Source: Anaerolineales bacterium (GTDB lineage: Bacteria > Chloroflexota > Anaerolineae > 4572-78 > J111). Taken from it: 31,181 nt of DNA. The translations under genes and the position numbers were made by a program. A model generated the notes under the pieces. It saw nothing but the letters and a program-made list of their open reading frames with translations, was not told where the DNA came from and searched no databases. How positions within the stretch are numbered: the stretch's first letter is position 1; each line of letters opens with the position of its first letter. The stretch lies in the NCBI GenBank assembly GCA_012032575.1, contig JAAUSP010000016.1, positions 1 to 31,181 on the forward strand, given 5' to 3'. Positions 1-9,160 of this stretch are shown here, piece after piece.

Positions 1-16
1 TTTTAGGCAAAAAATC

Positions 17-42
17 GTCACGCATCACGCATCACGTTTCAC
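17..42. repeat. heptad-type intergenic tandem repeat
   Basis: The word CACGCAT occurs twice in tandem and is followed by a degenerate CACGTTT and CAC, so the period is 7 bases. It lies in the gap upstream of the first gene. It resembles the CGTGTTG words near 7324 and 15124 (reverse complement CAACACG). I see no gene in bases 1-183. Confidence 0.55.
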
Positions 43-183
43 AAGATTGGGATAGTTATTTTTTTGGAACTGCCTTAAACGTGACACCCCAACATTTGAC
101 ACTTCAACATGTTACCACGTCCTCCCTACAGGGGCAATTAAAATGCAAACTGACCGGCATAATTTCATCTTTTTCAAAGTCTG

Positions 184-213
184 TTGACATAATTTACAAT
201 ATTATGGTATACT
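184..213 (+). promoter_or_regulatory. sigma-70-type promoter
   Basis: TTGACA (184-189) and TATACT (208-213) are separated by 18 bases. A TGG directly before the -10 box gives an extended -10. The promoter faces the LysM/PKD gene, and the ribosome site AGGAGGAG (246-253) lies downstream. Confidence 0.7.
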
Positions 214-260
214 AAAAATTATCCTGCTTTATAGCCTGTAGTCATAGGAGGAGTGTGCTC

Positions 261-1529
261 ATGACTAACCGCGATATTAATGACGAGGAAGTTGAAGAGC
301 TAGAGGAAGAGGAAGAGGAAACTCCTCGCAGACGCAATCCTCTGCGCCTGATCTTGTTGATACTCCTGGCTCTGGTTGGATTATGTGTAATCTGTTATCT
401 AGGTTCACAATTACTGGGCAATAGCCTGCTCGGTGCCCTGCCGATTCCGGGCCTCTCGCCCGGCGAACCGGCTCCGACCACCGCGCCCATTGACACCCCG
501 GCAGCCCCGGCCACCGACGCCGTGCCTCCGGGCGACACCGACGAACCACCGCTCGTGGATACGACCGAACCCGTGCCCACCGAACCTGTCACCGGGACTG
601 GTGAACCGCTTCCCGCCACCGAAGAGGTTCCCCCTGTTGTCACCGACGAGCTTCCTGCCACCGAACAGCCGGTAGGGGGCACGGAAGAACCCATGACAGG
701 CACGGAAGAGCCGGCCGCCACCGAAGAAGCGCCGGCGACAGTCGAACCGACCCAGGAATCGCCCACCGATGAGCCGACCGCGACCACCGTGCCGGTGCCC
801 GGCCCCACCGCTACCCCCGCCCCCGGCACAACGCCCCAGGCCAATTGCAGCGCCAACACGCCGCCTACCGCTGACGCGGGCGCTCCCGACCCGGCCATGA
901 TGGGCAAAGGTCTGGCCTTTGTGACCTTTGACGGCAGCGGCTCCAGCGATGCCGACGGGACCATTTACACCTATGAATGGGACTTTGGCGACGGCGAAAC
1001 CGACAGCGGCCAAAGTGTGACCCACGGCTACAGCAGCACCGGCACGTTTGAAGTGACCCTGACCGTGACCGATAACTGCGGCGCAACCGCCGAGGCCAAA
1101 ATTCAGGTGACGGTCACCGGCCCAACCCCGCCCGCGCCGGGTACGGGTACACCCGCCGCTACCGCCCAACCAACGGCGGCTCCCACCGGTCAGCCAAGCG
1201 CCGGCACGATGGGCTTCTGCTATCGGGTGCAGCCGGGCAACACCCTTTCGGGTATTGCCGGTAACTTTGGGGTCTCCGTGCCGGATTTGGCCGAAGTGAA
1301 TGGGGTCAGCCCGGAATATTATGTAATTTCTGGACAGGGTTTGTTTATCCCCAGCGGCGTCATCCAGCCCGGCCCCAACGTGTATGAAGTGCAGTCGGGC
1401 GACACCCTGGACAGCATCGCCTATGAATGTGGCCTGTCAACGAGCACGCTGACCAGCGCCAACGGCTTGAGCGCAGGCCAAAGCCTGACGCCGGGGCAGG
1501 TCTTGGGCATTCCTCTGTGGAGTTGGTAA
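261..1529 (+). CDS. membrane-anchored PKD and double-LysM surface protein
   Basis: The ATG at 261 is chosen because AGGAGGAG ends 7 bases before it; a GTG at 255 is also in frame. The protein is about 422 residues. It starts with a very acidic cytoplasmic tail and a short Arg-rich patch, then one transmembrane helix (about residues 29-52). A long Thr/Pro/Glu linker follows (about 55-195), then a PKD domain with the typical WDFGDG turn (about 200-285). A second Thr/Pro linker leads to two LysM domains, recognisable by YRVQPGNTLSGIA and YEVQSGDTLDSIA, each ending in an IP motif. LysM domains bind GlcNAc-containing glycan such as peptidoglycan, and PKD is an extracellular beta-sandwich. The inferred role is a cell-envelope glycan-binding protein tethered through an N-terminal anchor. 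No catalytic domain is visible. Confidence 0.85.
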   Translation: MTNRDINDEEVEELEEEEEETPRRRNPLRLILLILLALVGLCVICYLGSQLLGNSLLGALPIPGLSPGEPAPTTAPIDTPAAPATDAVPPGDTDEPPLVDTTEPVPTEPVTGTGEPLPATEEVPPVVTDELPATEQPVGGTEEPMTGTEEPAATEEAPATVEPTQESPTDEPTATTVPVPGPTATPAPGTTPQANCSANTPPTADAGAPDPAMMGKGLAFVTFDGSGSSDADGTIYTYEWDFGDGETDSGQSVTHGYSSTGTFEVTLTVTDNCGATAEAKIQVTVTGPTPPAPGTGTPAATAQPTAAPTGQPSAGTMGFCYRVQPGNTLSGIAGNFGVSVPDLAEVNGVSPEYYVISGQGLFIPSGVIQPGPNVYEVQSGDTLDSIAYECGLSTSTLTSANGLSAGQSLTPGQVLGIPLWSW

Positions 1530-1539
1530 AAAATCTTTA

Positions 1540-1572
1540 AGAGCTGACAGGTCTGACCGACCTGTCAGCTCT
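1540..1572 (+). terminator. perfect inverted repeat, probable terminator
   Basis: A 14-bp perfect stem (1540-1553 with 1559-1572) encloses a 5-base loop and starts 11 bases after the stop codon of the LysM gene. No U-tract follows, so it may be a non-canonical terminator or a processing/stability hairpin. Confidence 0.5.
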
Positions 1573-1597
1573 CAAACGTTATTCGGGAGACGCTCCT

Positions 1598-2759
1598 ATG
1601 GCAGCCTTTAGAGAAAACCCGCGCCGCATGATTCTGATCGGTTGGTATTATTGGTGCTCCTGTGCTTGGTGGCCTATCTTATTTTTAATATCTTTTTTGG
1701 CCCTGATAGTCAAGTAGCCGGTGGACCTACGCCCCCAGCCACCACCGAGGCCACCACCGAACCCACAGCGACAGCCTCACCCGCAGCAGCAGACACGCCG
1801 ACGCCCACCCGCGTTCTCTCCGAAGCGACACCCACCGCCGAGGCCGAGAGACCGAGGAAGCCCAGGAAGCGGTTAAACCAACCGTTACCCCGGCCAAGCC
1901 AACGCCCACGCCAACTCGAAAAGCCGCTGCCTCGACCGCACCCGCTGCTTCAGGCGGTGTCCCAGTGCAGCAGCAGCCGGTCGAAGTTAAAAATCTGCTC
2001 AAAAATGGGGATTTCGAGGCCGGGTTTGACCAGCGCGGGGCAGCCCTGGAATGGGAGCCATTCAGAAATGACGGTTTTCAAGCCATCTATGCCAATGAAA
2101 CCTTCCCCTACATCGAGTCCGGTTCCAACGCGCAGCGGGTGACGATTGTCGGCGCGACCCAGTACAGCCGCTATGCCGGTATTTACCAGCAGGTCGAGGT
2201 TGTCCCCGGCCAGGTTTATACTCTGACCCTGCACGGCCAGATACGCAGCGTTGTGGGCGATGTCAACCAGAGCAGCTTTGGCTACCGGATGCAGTACGCC
2301 ATCAGCCAGACCGGTCTCAAAAATTGGGCCAACGTGCCCGAAGCCGAGTGGGTCGAACTACCCTGGGATGAACAGCCCATCAACGCCTCTGTGACCAAGT
2401 TCTACAGCTACACCACGACGATTGAGCCGGCTGCGGCCAGAATCACGCTGTTTGTGCGCGGCTGGAACAAGTGGCCCGACCAAAGCGAGGGCCAATACAC
2501 CTTTGACAGTTTCAGCCTGGTCGGTCCTTCAACCGCCCCGGCACCGGTCCAAACCAGCGCCGGAGAGGCCGGAACCAGTGGAGCCACCTCTTCCAGCGCC
2601 ACCCCCACCAGCGGCGATGCCATGATTGATAAGGGCCTGCCGACGACTGGCACCGGCGATGCTCCGCACCTGATGCAGGATGGCCGCTTCTGGGGCGGCT
2701 TGCTAATTTTGCTCTTGTTAGCCACCGGGGCAGTCTATCGCGCCCGGTGGGGGTATTGA
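1598..2759 (+). CDS. surface protein with LPXTG-like C-terminal anchor (two frameshifts)
   Basis: The ATG at 1598 follows GGGAGA (1585-1590). The reading frame must change twice to give one protein of about 386 residues. One base is missing near 1640, and a GA unit is duplicated within GAGAGA at 1846-1851; removing it restores an uninterrupted Thr/Pro/Ala-rich linker. The repaired protein has an N-terminal transmembrane helix (VLLVLLCLVAYLIF region), a low-complexity linker and then a beta-rich domain. That domain begins NLLKNGDFEAGF, as carbohydrate-binding modules of the CBM4/9 type often do. A short Ser/Thr/Pro stretch follows, and the protein ends in LPTTG, a hydrophobic helix and an RARW tail. 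This last arrangement matches a sortase sorting signal. No sortase gene is in the window. The frameshifts may be sequence errors or real decay. Confidence 0.65.
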
Positions 2760-2762
2760 GGG

Positions 2763-2845
2763 GGGAGGATAGAAGATGGAGGATAGTGGATAGTGGATAG
2801 AAACTCTCTTCCATTTACAATCTTCTATCCACTATCTACAATCTT
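2763..2845. repeat. heptad tandem repeat forming a hairpin between convergent genes
   Basis: Units of 7 bases (GGAGGAT, AGAAGAT, GGAGGAT, AGTGGAT, AGTGGAT) run from about 2763. After a spacer, reverse-complement words of the same period follow (CTATCCA, CTATCTA). A 13-bp perfect stem pairs 2790-2802 with 2823-2835. The right arm contains the stop codon of the minus-strand kinase, so the hairpin could act as a bidirectional terminator. Confidence 0.6.
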
Positions 2846-3887
2846 CAGTCTTTGCCGCAACTGTTCCCGTGAGGCGGTACCCGTAGTACCCAATTGTTGA
2901 ATGGTAATCGAGGCAGCCATATTTCCGATAAAGGCTGCCTCTGCTGTTGTCGCGCCGGCGCACAAGCTGGCGACCAGCCCGGCCATAACGCTGTCCCCCG
3001 CGCCGACCACATCAATTTCCCCTGAGACAGGCACACCGGGCACGTGAGTCGCACCGGCTTCCGTGACCGCTAAAATTCCCCGCGCCCCCAAACGTGACAA
3101 ATACCGGTTTCTGATTCTGCTCAAACAGCGCTTGCCCACAAGCAGCAGCCAGGGCCAGTTCATCCTCCTCAAAACTACCTTCAACCTTCCAGCCTTCCAG
3201 CCTTCCAACGCCTAACGCCGCCCGCGCCTCGTGCAGATTGGGCTTGACGATAATCCCCTCAAATTCGCCAATCCGCACCCGCGAATCGGTGCCGAAGATT
3301 TTGGCCGGGTACTGTTGGGCCAGGCGGGCCAGCGCCGCCCGCACCCCAGCGGTGATGACGCCGCAGTTGCGCTCCTGTACCTGGTCGGCGATGATGACGC
3401 CGTCCACCTCCGGGACCAGCAGTTCCAACTGGGCGATCACGGCGCTTTCCCATTCAGCCGGCAGCGGGCAGCGATTCTTGATATCAAGCCGGTTCAGTTC
3501 TCGCTCGGGGCCGCCGGGAGCGGTTGAGCGGAGCATGGGTTTGGTATAGGTGGGGGTAAAACGCTCGGCGGTTTCCAGCAGGCCGCTCATATTGACCCCT
3601 CGCCGGGCCAGGCCCAGCTTCAAATCAAAGCCCTCGCCATCCAGGCCAATCACCCCCACCACCGAAACCGCCGCCTCCAGCGCCCGCAGATTTGAAACCA
3701 CCGTCCCCGCCGCGCCGGGACTGTGCCGGATTTCGACCACCTGATAGGCTTCCAGGCCGGTTTCCAGAGAAATCTCGCTCAAAGCCGGGTCGAGGCTGAG
3801 GTATTTGTCGAGAAAGAAGTCTCCCACCACCAGGATGTGGAGAGAGGGGAATTTATCCAAAATTTCATTCAATCTAGCTTGTTTCAT
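2825..3887 (-). CDS. PfkB-family kinase, RfaE/HldE heptose-kinase-like (one frameshift)
   Basis: A probable ATP-dependent sugar kinase of the ribokinase fold. N-terminal VVGDFFLDKYL, HSPGAAGTVVSNL and the VKPNLHEA segment are typical of the RfaE/HldE heptose-7-phosphate kinase branch. C-terminal DVVGAGDSVMAGL carries the anion hole and catalytic Asp. Frame changes at a G5 run on the coding strand (C5 at 3085-3089); deleting one G joins ...VFVTFGARGILAVTE... and gives about 353 residues, a normal length. ATG 3887 lies just beyond the upstream stop (3893); a GTG at 3905 would overlap it. The gene also carries an in-frame period-8 repeat (about 3176-3207) encoding an atypical EGWKVEG segment, which may be an expanded loop. 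It is the last gene of the minus-strand run. The exact sugar substrate is inference. Confidence 0.7.
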
Positions 3888-3892
3888 AAACT

Positions 3893-4849
3893 TTAAAGAG
3901 AGCACAGCCAGGCTGATATAGAGACTATTTGATTATCGGCAGTTAAATTGGCCGCATTTTCAAGAATGCCGACTTCCAGTTGACTCCAGATTTCGCCGGC
4001 CATCTTCTTTTCAATGGCCGCCCCAATGAAAAAGGTGTGAGGCTTGAGGCTAAAACTGGAAAAAGTTTCTTGAATACGGGTTAGGGCTGTCCGAGCGGTT
4101 TTCCAATGTTCATCAGCTCCGGCAGGATCAATACCTCCTTTTAATTCTCCAAGTGCAATGTACCGTTCTGGCGATTTATAAACAACGGGCGAAAAAGCAT
4201 CGAGGCTGCAATCAAACAAACACAAATCTACATTGTTTCTCACCATTGGTACGGTCAGGTTGTAGATGAGCGTACGAGCCTGATTACCTCTCTGCCAACT
4301 CAAGCCTCTCAAATTTAATTCGATATCGGAGTCATCATCAGACATCTGTATCCAGGTATTTGTGGTTGAATGAAGCCATTGATAGGATTTGCCAGCGATT
4401 GTCAGCACAGAAATGAGCGCACGGCTTAATTTCCTTTGGGCCAATACTCCGCCAATATTACGCATCGAGCCGCCCAATGTGTCACCCCTTGTCAAAAGAA
4501 ATCTATAAACCAATTCTTCGACAAAGTTTGTCCCGGCTGGCTCAAGAAAGTTTTGGATAAGCCCTTGAACTGCTTCTGCCTTATCTTGAGGCTGTAGATG
4601 TCTGGCGGCTTTATCGGATACACCAGCCGCCGTGAGCAACGCCTGTTGGATTTCTTCAATATGGACCAATTCGGCCGGGGTTTTGGCTTTAGCAGCAGAA
4701 ACTTTAAGTGCTCGTGCCTGGGCGACAAAAGGGGTCGCACGTCTGTTTTTCTCGAAGGCCAGCGCCACAAATCCCGCCCTGACAGCCTCGTAAGGCGTAA
4801 CAAGGTCATTACTTGAGGTTAAATGCTGGAGATAAGGTTTTTCGGTCAC
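3893..4849 (-). CDS. type II restriction endonuclease, AvaI/BsoBI-like
   Basis: About 318 residues from a GTG at 4849 whose G is also the last base of the methyltransferase stop (TAGTG). An in-frame ATG at 4876 would add nine residues. The segment [19 protein letters not shown] contains the E-x-K of a PD-(D/E)XK site. An acidic residue about 27 positions earlier (NVDLCLFD) fits the first Asp. From memory, BsoBI uses Asp212, Glu240 and Lys242, with closely similar spacing. The length also matches that family, which cuts CYCGRG; that specificity is inferred here. The gene is translationally coupled behind its methyltransferase. The pair sits inside a sugar-gene run and is AT-richer than its neighbours, which suggests horizontal acquisition. 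Confidence 0.7.
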   Translation of the reverse strand: MTEKPYLQHLTSSNDLVTPYEAVRAGFVALAFEKNRRATPFVAQARALKVSAAKAKTPAELVHIEEIQQALLTAAGVSDKAARHLQPQDKAEAVQGLIQNFLEPAGTNFVEELVYRFLLTRGDTLGGSMRNIGGVLAQRKLSRALISVLTIAGKSYQWLHSTTNTWIQMSDDDSDIELNLRGLSWQRGNQARTLIYNLTVPMVRNNVDLCLFDCSLDAFSPVVYKSPERYIALGELKGGIDPAGADEHWKTARTALTRIQETFSSFSLKPHTFFIGAAIEKKMAGEIWSQLEVGILENAANLTADNQIVSISAWLCSL

Positions 4850-6285
4850 TAAAGTTTTCTCCAAACGTACACACACTTACGTAAGGCTTCGCGTCCATGT
4901 TCACCCATTTGCTGGCTGCTGTTACCTTTTCCATCCGGCAAGACTAAAATATTTTCAACTTCAAAGCCCAAACTTTGTGCCAAATCCGACAAAATCATGT
5001 CTACTGAAATACTCGCCCCGGCATAGCGCACATTATCATTGACCATAATGAGCGGGGCATTGGATTTCATCACTCGTGAACATTCGGCAATGACACAGGC
5101 CATTTCATAAAAATAGCCCCTTACCATCCTGGGAATACCATTATTATTCAATACCCCTTGGGTCTTTTGGTCATCCAGGTATTTCAAAATAGCCTGCAAT
5201 AGCATCTGTTGATCAGCAGCAGTAATAGCCGACAACCAACGCGGATTAATTTTTAGCAAATCCTTAGCCCGATTTTCAACGGTACAACTCAACATTTGTT
5301 GCCTGAGTTGGATTAATTCTTGTTCGTTTACACCAAGTAAGGCTAATTCAAGAGCATAGGTACGAGTATAATCATAGCGGTTACAATATGGTGGTGAAGT
5401 TATCACTGCATTGTATGAGGCATCCGGCAAGGTCGGCATAATTTCAAGGCACGATCCCTCATAAAGATGAATATTTCCGGCCGCGTTTTCATTGGGAAAA
5501 AGCTCTAGCTGGACCTTATCCCCCTGCAAATCCTGAACAATTTCATCTATTTTAGCACAGATAGCCTGCTCAAAATTCAGAATTGGCCCTTTATCGAAGG
5601 GTTTTTGACCTTGCCGGCGACCAGACCGGTAATCCCACCGAAGGTATTGTCCATCTTTGCGAGTAAAACTCACCGACTCAAGGACACATAATAGAGCAAA
5701 CCGCAACACAGTCTGAACACGCTCGTTTTCCTGTTTCCACGCGCCACAATATTTTTCAATGGCAGCAAAGGTTTGCTCTGGATAGGCTCCTTTAGTGATT
5801 CGCAATTCCGGTAATGGTTGCCGGACCTTCGATTGGTTCCAGGGTTGCACTATTGACCAATGTTTTAATCTTGCAAAATCAAGCGCGGTAAAATCTGACT
5901 CTAGCAATTTCTTGGTTGCAATAATTTGCCGACCGATTGGCAATAGTTCAATACCCTCAGCCGCTACACCCATCTCACTCGCGGCAAATAGCATTGTGCC
6001 GCTCCCGGCAAATGGGTCCAAGACTTGGCCGCTGGAAATATTATATCGCTCGAAAAGATATTCAATCAGCGAGGCCGAAAATGCTTCTTTATATTTATAC
6101 CAACGGTAAACAGGCCGGATTTTATTGGCCTGGAAACTCACCAGCGAACGGGTCAAAGCCGGTTGCAGCACCAACTTACTTTTGAAATGCTGCGCCAGGT
6201 CACGATCAAGCGCATCAATCTCACTTAGGGCAATCTTTTGCCGGGTTAATAAGGTTTCATCCGGTCTACTGACCAAATTTAGCAT
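4849..6285 (-). CDS. DNA methyltransferase (amino-methylating, probably N4-cytosine) of an R-M pair
   Basis: A 478-residue enzyme. AdoMet motif I is [12 protein letters not shown] (about residues 89-100) and catalytic motif IV is ITSPPY (about 295-300). SPPY favours N4-cytosine or N6-adenine methylation and rules out the C5 class. The roughly 200 residues between motifs I and IV probably hold the target-recognition domain. The gene starts at ATG 6285, 15 bases after the upstream stop, with AGGGA as a modest ribosome site. It overlaps the endonuclease gene by one base. Its role would be to protect host DNA at the endonuclease's site. Confidence 0.8.
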   Translation of the reverse strand: MLNLVSRPDETLLTRQKIALSEIDALDRDLAQHFKSKLVLQPALTRSLVSFQANKIRPVYRWYKYKEAFSASLIEYLFERYNISSGQVLDPFAGSGTMLFAASEMGVAAEGIELLPIGRQIIATKKLLESDFTALDFARLKHWSIVQPWNQSKVRQPLPELRITKGAYPEQTFAAIEKYCGAWKQENERVQTVLRFALLCVLESVSFTRKDGQYLRWDYRSGRRQGQKPFDKGPILNFEQAICAKIDEIVQDLQGDKVQLELFPNENAAGNIHLYEGSCLEIMPTLPDASYNAVITSPPYCNRYDYTRTYALELALLGVNEQELIQLRQQMLSCTVENRAKDLLKINPRWLSAITAADQQMLLQAILKYLDDQKTQGVLNNNGIPRMVRGYFYEMACVIAECSRVMKSNAPLIMVNDNVRYAGASISVDMILSDLAQSLGFEVENILVLPDGKGNSSQQMGEHGREALRKCVYVWRKL

Positions 6286-6300
6286 TGATGATATTTCCCT

Positions 6301-7275
6301 TTAAGGAGATCCCAGTTCCCCCAACACACTTCGATACAACGCCGGGAAGGTCGCCCGGTGGTCCCCCCGAAAATAAAAACTCTCGCCGCCATCCTGGACG
6401 GTACGGACCAGGATGGTTTTGTAAGGGCGATAGTAGTAGCGCGGGTCGTCTTTGGGCGCTTCGGTGTGGATGTCCACTGCCCCCAAATCGAGCAGGTCAA
6501 AAACGGCAGTGGTAAATTGATTGATTTTCTCGCCGCGCTGGTGGGCCACATTGCGAGACATAGCCAGGGCTTTGAGATAAACTTCCGGCCCCATCACCGC
6601 CGTGCCAAAATTGAGCATCACCCCGCCTTGCAGTTTCGAGACCGTGTGGGTAATCACCAAAAAATCGTGATAGGAGGTCTGGCCCAGCGCTGCTCCATCG
6701 CAGTTGGGGTGCTCGTGAATAATATCGTAGCCAATGCCCACGTGAACCGTCACCGGGATGCCGAGACGGCAGCCGGCTGCCAGCACGCTCAAATGGCGGT
6801 ACGGAAACTTTTCCGCCTCGATGACCCGCCCGACCGCCTCACCCAGGCCAATCCCATCTTTGGCCCCGGCCACAATGGCATCGTTGATCCGCCCGGTGTC
6901 GGCCCACAGGCCAAACTGCCCTGCCTGGATATAACGAGCCACGCTTTCGGTGGACGCGCCAATCAGCGCCAGCTCAAAATCGTGGATTGGGCCGGCCCCG
7001 TTCATGGCGACGTGGGTGACAATCCCTCGCTCCATCAGATCAATGATAAAGCGGGACAGGCCCACCTTGAGCATGTGCGCGCCCATCATCAAAATCACCT
7101 GCCCGCCCTGCCGGTGCGCGGCGGAGATACGCTGCGCCAGCGTCGCCAAATCGGGGTGAGCGAAAGGCGGGGTGGGGTCGTCCAGGTTGATGATTTGGGG
7201 CAGGCCCATATCGTGAACCCGCTCAGCCAGGGGTTTCAGTTTGAGTTGAGTCCGGTCAAACACAGGAAAAGGCAT
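6301..7275 (-). CDS. deoxyhypusine-synthase-like protein
   Basis: A 324-residue protein. MMGAHMLKVGLSRFIIDLM and AMNGAGPIHDFELALIG resemble the NAD-binding Rossmann core of the deoxyhypusine synthase family. Bacterial members cannot modify eIF5A, and some make homospermidine or have unknown functions. I cannot identify the family's catalytic lysine with confidence. The gene follows an acetyltransferase-like gene and precedes the R-M pair. Without that insertion it would lie next to the RfaE-type kinase, so it was probably co-transcribed with sugar-phosphate genes. A role in a polyamine-like or glycan-modifying reaction is speculation. The sequence reads without frameshift. Confidence 0.55.
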   Translation of the reverse strand: MPFPVFDRTQLKLKPLAERVHDMGLPQIINLDDPTPPFAHPDLATLAQRISAAHRQGGQVILMMGAHMLKVGLSRFIIDLMERGIVTHVAMNGAGPIHDFELALIGASTESVARYIQAGQFGLWADTGRINDAIVAGAKDGIGLGEAVGRVIEAEKFPYRHLSVLAAGCRLGIPVTVHVGIGYDIIHEHPNCDGAALGQTSYHDFLVITHTVSKLQGGVMLNFGTAVMGPEVYLKALAMSRNVAHQRGEKINQFTTAVFDLLDLGAVDIHTEAPKDDPRYYYRPYKTILVRTVQDGGESFYFRGDHRATFPALYRSVLGELGSP

Positions 7276-7323
7276 TTGGTATCCTCAAAATGGTGTGGAT
7301 AGACATTTTGCAAACCAGATTTA

Positions 7324-7345
7324 CGTGTTGCGTGTTCCGTTTATT
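7324..7345. repeat. heptad-type intergenic tandem repeat
   Basis: CGTGTTG, CGTGTTC and CGTTT run in tandem with period 7, in the gap between the deoxyhypusine-synthase-like gene and the acetyltransferase-like gene. The word matches that of the 15124 hairpin. Confidence 0.5.
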
Positions 7346-7375
7346 TACGCAAGACGACCGACGAATTTCGAGGCA

Positions 7376-8202
7376 TTAAAAAGAGCCAAAACCAAGCGCC
7401 ATCAACAAGCCAATCAAAATAGGCTGGTGAAGCACATAAATCAAAAGGGAATGCCGGCCCAAGAAGCGCAGTCCCCGGATGAGAGGCCAGCCGGACAGGT
7501 CAGGCAGCATAAAACGGCGGACGCCCTCCGGGTAAAAGGTGTACCCGGCAAAAATCCCCCAGCAGGGCGATGCCATACCAGGGCAATATCGGATAATAAT
7601 CTACCATATACACCCCGGCCTGTTTGACCCCCAGCCAGATCAGCCAGGGATAGGTTACCACCAATTTACCCACCACATTTCCGGCGATAATCACCAGTAC
7701 GCCAGCCGCCAGGCTGACCCAACGATTGACCCACAGAAAAGGAGCAGCCAGCACAATGGACGCGCCCAATAAATGCAAAATCCCAAAGATGACAAACCCC
7801 CCGGCCAATAAAGAAATAGGTGGCTACGGTGATAATCAAACCCAGACCGAAGATTTTGCCGCCGCGCCACAAATACTTTTTAAAGCCGGGCGACTGCCCC
7901 CGGCGCTGGCGTTCGCGGGTATCGCTCAAGGTCAGGGAAAGGCCCATCACAAAAATGAAGATGGTGGCAATCAGCCGGGGAAACCACTGCCAGGAACTGC
8001 CCAGCAAATCGGCCTGATAAAGGCCAAAATAAACCAGGTCCCAGATCAGATGATAAATAATCATCAGGATGATGTCGAACCCGCGCAGGGTGTCTACTTC
8101 CCACAGCCGGGCCGAGGGAGGCGAGGAGGTGGGGCGGGGATGAGGCGAGGACGCGGGGACGCGAGAGTTTAGACCGATCTTCTCTTCGCCTCTTCGCGTC
8201 AT
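7376..8202 (-). CDS. heparan-alpha-glucosaminide N-acetyltransferase-like membrane protein (two frameshifts)
   Basis: Repaired length is about 274 residues. The N-terminal segment RLWEVDTLRGFDIILMIIYH is the hallmark of the HGSNAT catalytic family (DUF1624 region). At least six hydrophobic segments follow, and the protein ends with a YVLHQP motif shared by membrane acyltransferases. Two overcalls split the frame: a G6 run (C6 at 7797-7802) and a G5 run (C5 at 7556-7560). Removing one G from each joins ...IGRGFVIFGILHLL... and ...LLGIFAGYTF.... The start ATG overlaps the stop of the upstream HAD gene as ATGA (8199-8202), implying translational coupling. The first 30 or so residues are encoded by heptad-like repeat DNA and look non-native. 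The inferred role is acetyl or acyl transfer to an amino sugar across the membrane. Confidence 0.65.
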
Positions 8203-8225
8203 CCTTGCCTCGCCTCATCCCCGCC
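8100..8225. repeat. degenerate GAGGCGA-type repeat at a gene junction
   Basis: GA/GC-rich words (GAGGCGA, GGACGCG, GGGACGC and similar) on one side, and the complementary TTCGCCTC, TTCGCGTC and TCGCCTC words on the other, flank the ATGA overlap of the HAD and acetyltransferase-like genes. The repeat therefore extends into both coding ends. The same words recur at 9080-9160. Confidence 0.45.
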
Positions 8226-9062
8226 CATCAAATAAGCGATCAACGCCTCACCTTCCCGAAAATCAGGGATGATGAGATTGGCCCCGGCCTGGATAAGCTG
8301 GTGGCGTTTGGTTTCATTGATCCCCTGCCGCTCGACTTCATTGCTGGCAACGCCGACAGCGATGCCGCCGGCCTGGGCGGTGTACTCGATTTCAACCTTG
8401 CCATCGCCGCAGGAAACAAGTTCGCAGCCGGCCAGTCCATACGCCTCCAAAATCCCTTCGATGACGTGTTTTTTGGAAAAACCAGGGCTGCCATCCTGGG
8501 GGCCATGAATCCGATCTTCAAAGTAAGCGGCTAAACCGAGAGCGGCTGTTTCCTCTACCACCGCTTCCTTTTCGGTGCCGCTGGCCAGGTGACAGATGAT
8601 CTTGCGGCGTTTGAGTTCGGCCAGCAGTTCCATCACGCCGGGCACGGTCAGGTCAGCCGGCTCGAACTGGCCGCGCCTCAAGCTGGTCAGCCGTTCATTG
8701 ACCCGCGCTAGCAGCCGGTCGAGAAAAAGCCGTTTATACATGTGTGGATCGTGACGCAAACCGCCGCGTCGAGCCACTTCGTCGGCCAGAAAAGTCATCT
8801 GGTCAATCGTCGGGCGGCCGGTCGAGTGAAGCACCAGGTCAGTCACCTTGTCACAAAGCGTCTGCTCATCTTCGGCTTCGGGGGTGGCCCGCAAAAATTC
8901 AAGCATCAGCTCAATCATAAGCTGCTGCCAGCCCTCCCGGATCAATGAGACCGTGCCGTCAAAATCAAACAGGACGTGCCGCGGCCGGGCGCAGGGTAAA
9001 CGCGGGCTGATAATTTCAATATGGGTATTAGGTAGATAGGTTCGACCATTTTGGCTAGTCAA
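8199..9062 (-). CDS. HAD-superfamily phosphatase
   Basis: 287 residues from a TTG at 9062, preceded by AAAGGTGA at the right distance; no better ATG is nearby. Motif I is VLFDFDGTVSLI (nucleophile Asp near residue 33), motif II is HLASGT, a conserved Lys lies in the SKKHVIEG segment, and motif IV is SCGDGKVEIEY. A helical cap lies between motifs I and II, as in phosphoglycolate-phosphatase-like HADs. The substrate is probably a sugar phosphate, given neighbouring kinases, but cannot be read from sequence. The gene overlaps the next gene by four bases. Confidence 0.75.
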   Translation of the reverse strand: MTSQNGRTYLPNTHIEIISPRLPCARPRHVLFDFDGTVSLIREGWQQLMIELMLEFLRATPEAEDEQTLCDKVTDLVLHSTGRPTIDQMTFLADEVARRGGLRHDPHMYKRLFLDRLLARVNERLTSLRRGQFEPADLTVPGVMELLAELKRRKIICHLASGTEKEAVVEETAALGLAAYFEDRIHGPQDGSPGFSKKHVIEGILEAYGLAGCELVSCGDGKVEIEYTAQAGGIAVGVASNEVERQGINETKRHQLIQAGANLIIPDFREGEALIAYLMGGDEARQG

Positions 9063-9079
9063 TAGAATTCACCTTTCAA

Positions 9080-9160
9080 GAGGCGAGGATTAGTGGGGCG
9101 AGGAGGCGAGGACGGGGGAGTTTGGTTTCGCCGCTTCGCCGCTTCGCCTCATCGCATCAT
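9080..9160. repeat. GAGGCGA / TTCGCCGC tandem repeat between genes
   Basis: GAGGCGAGG words, then TTCGCCGC, TTCGCCGC and TTCGCCTC in period-8 tandem, fill the gap between the HAD and ROK genes. The repeat runs into the last codons of the ROK gene. The two halves are partly complementary, so a hairpin can form. Confidence 0.5.

Noticed and set aside
395..1169. Long antisense frames opposite the LysM/PKD gene
   Set aside because: They mirror the Thr/Pro-rich linker codons, are Gly/Val-rich and have no family features; the forward frame has a ribosome site and domains.
6358..7302. Forward frame opposite the deoxyhypusine-synthase-like gene
   Set aside because: GC-rich antisense shadow without motif or ribosome site; the minus frame shows conserved family segments.
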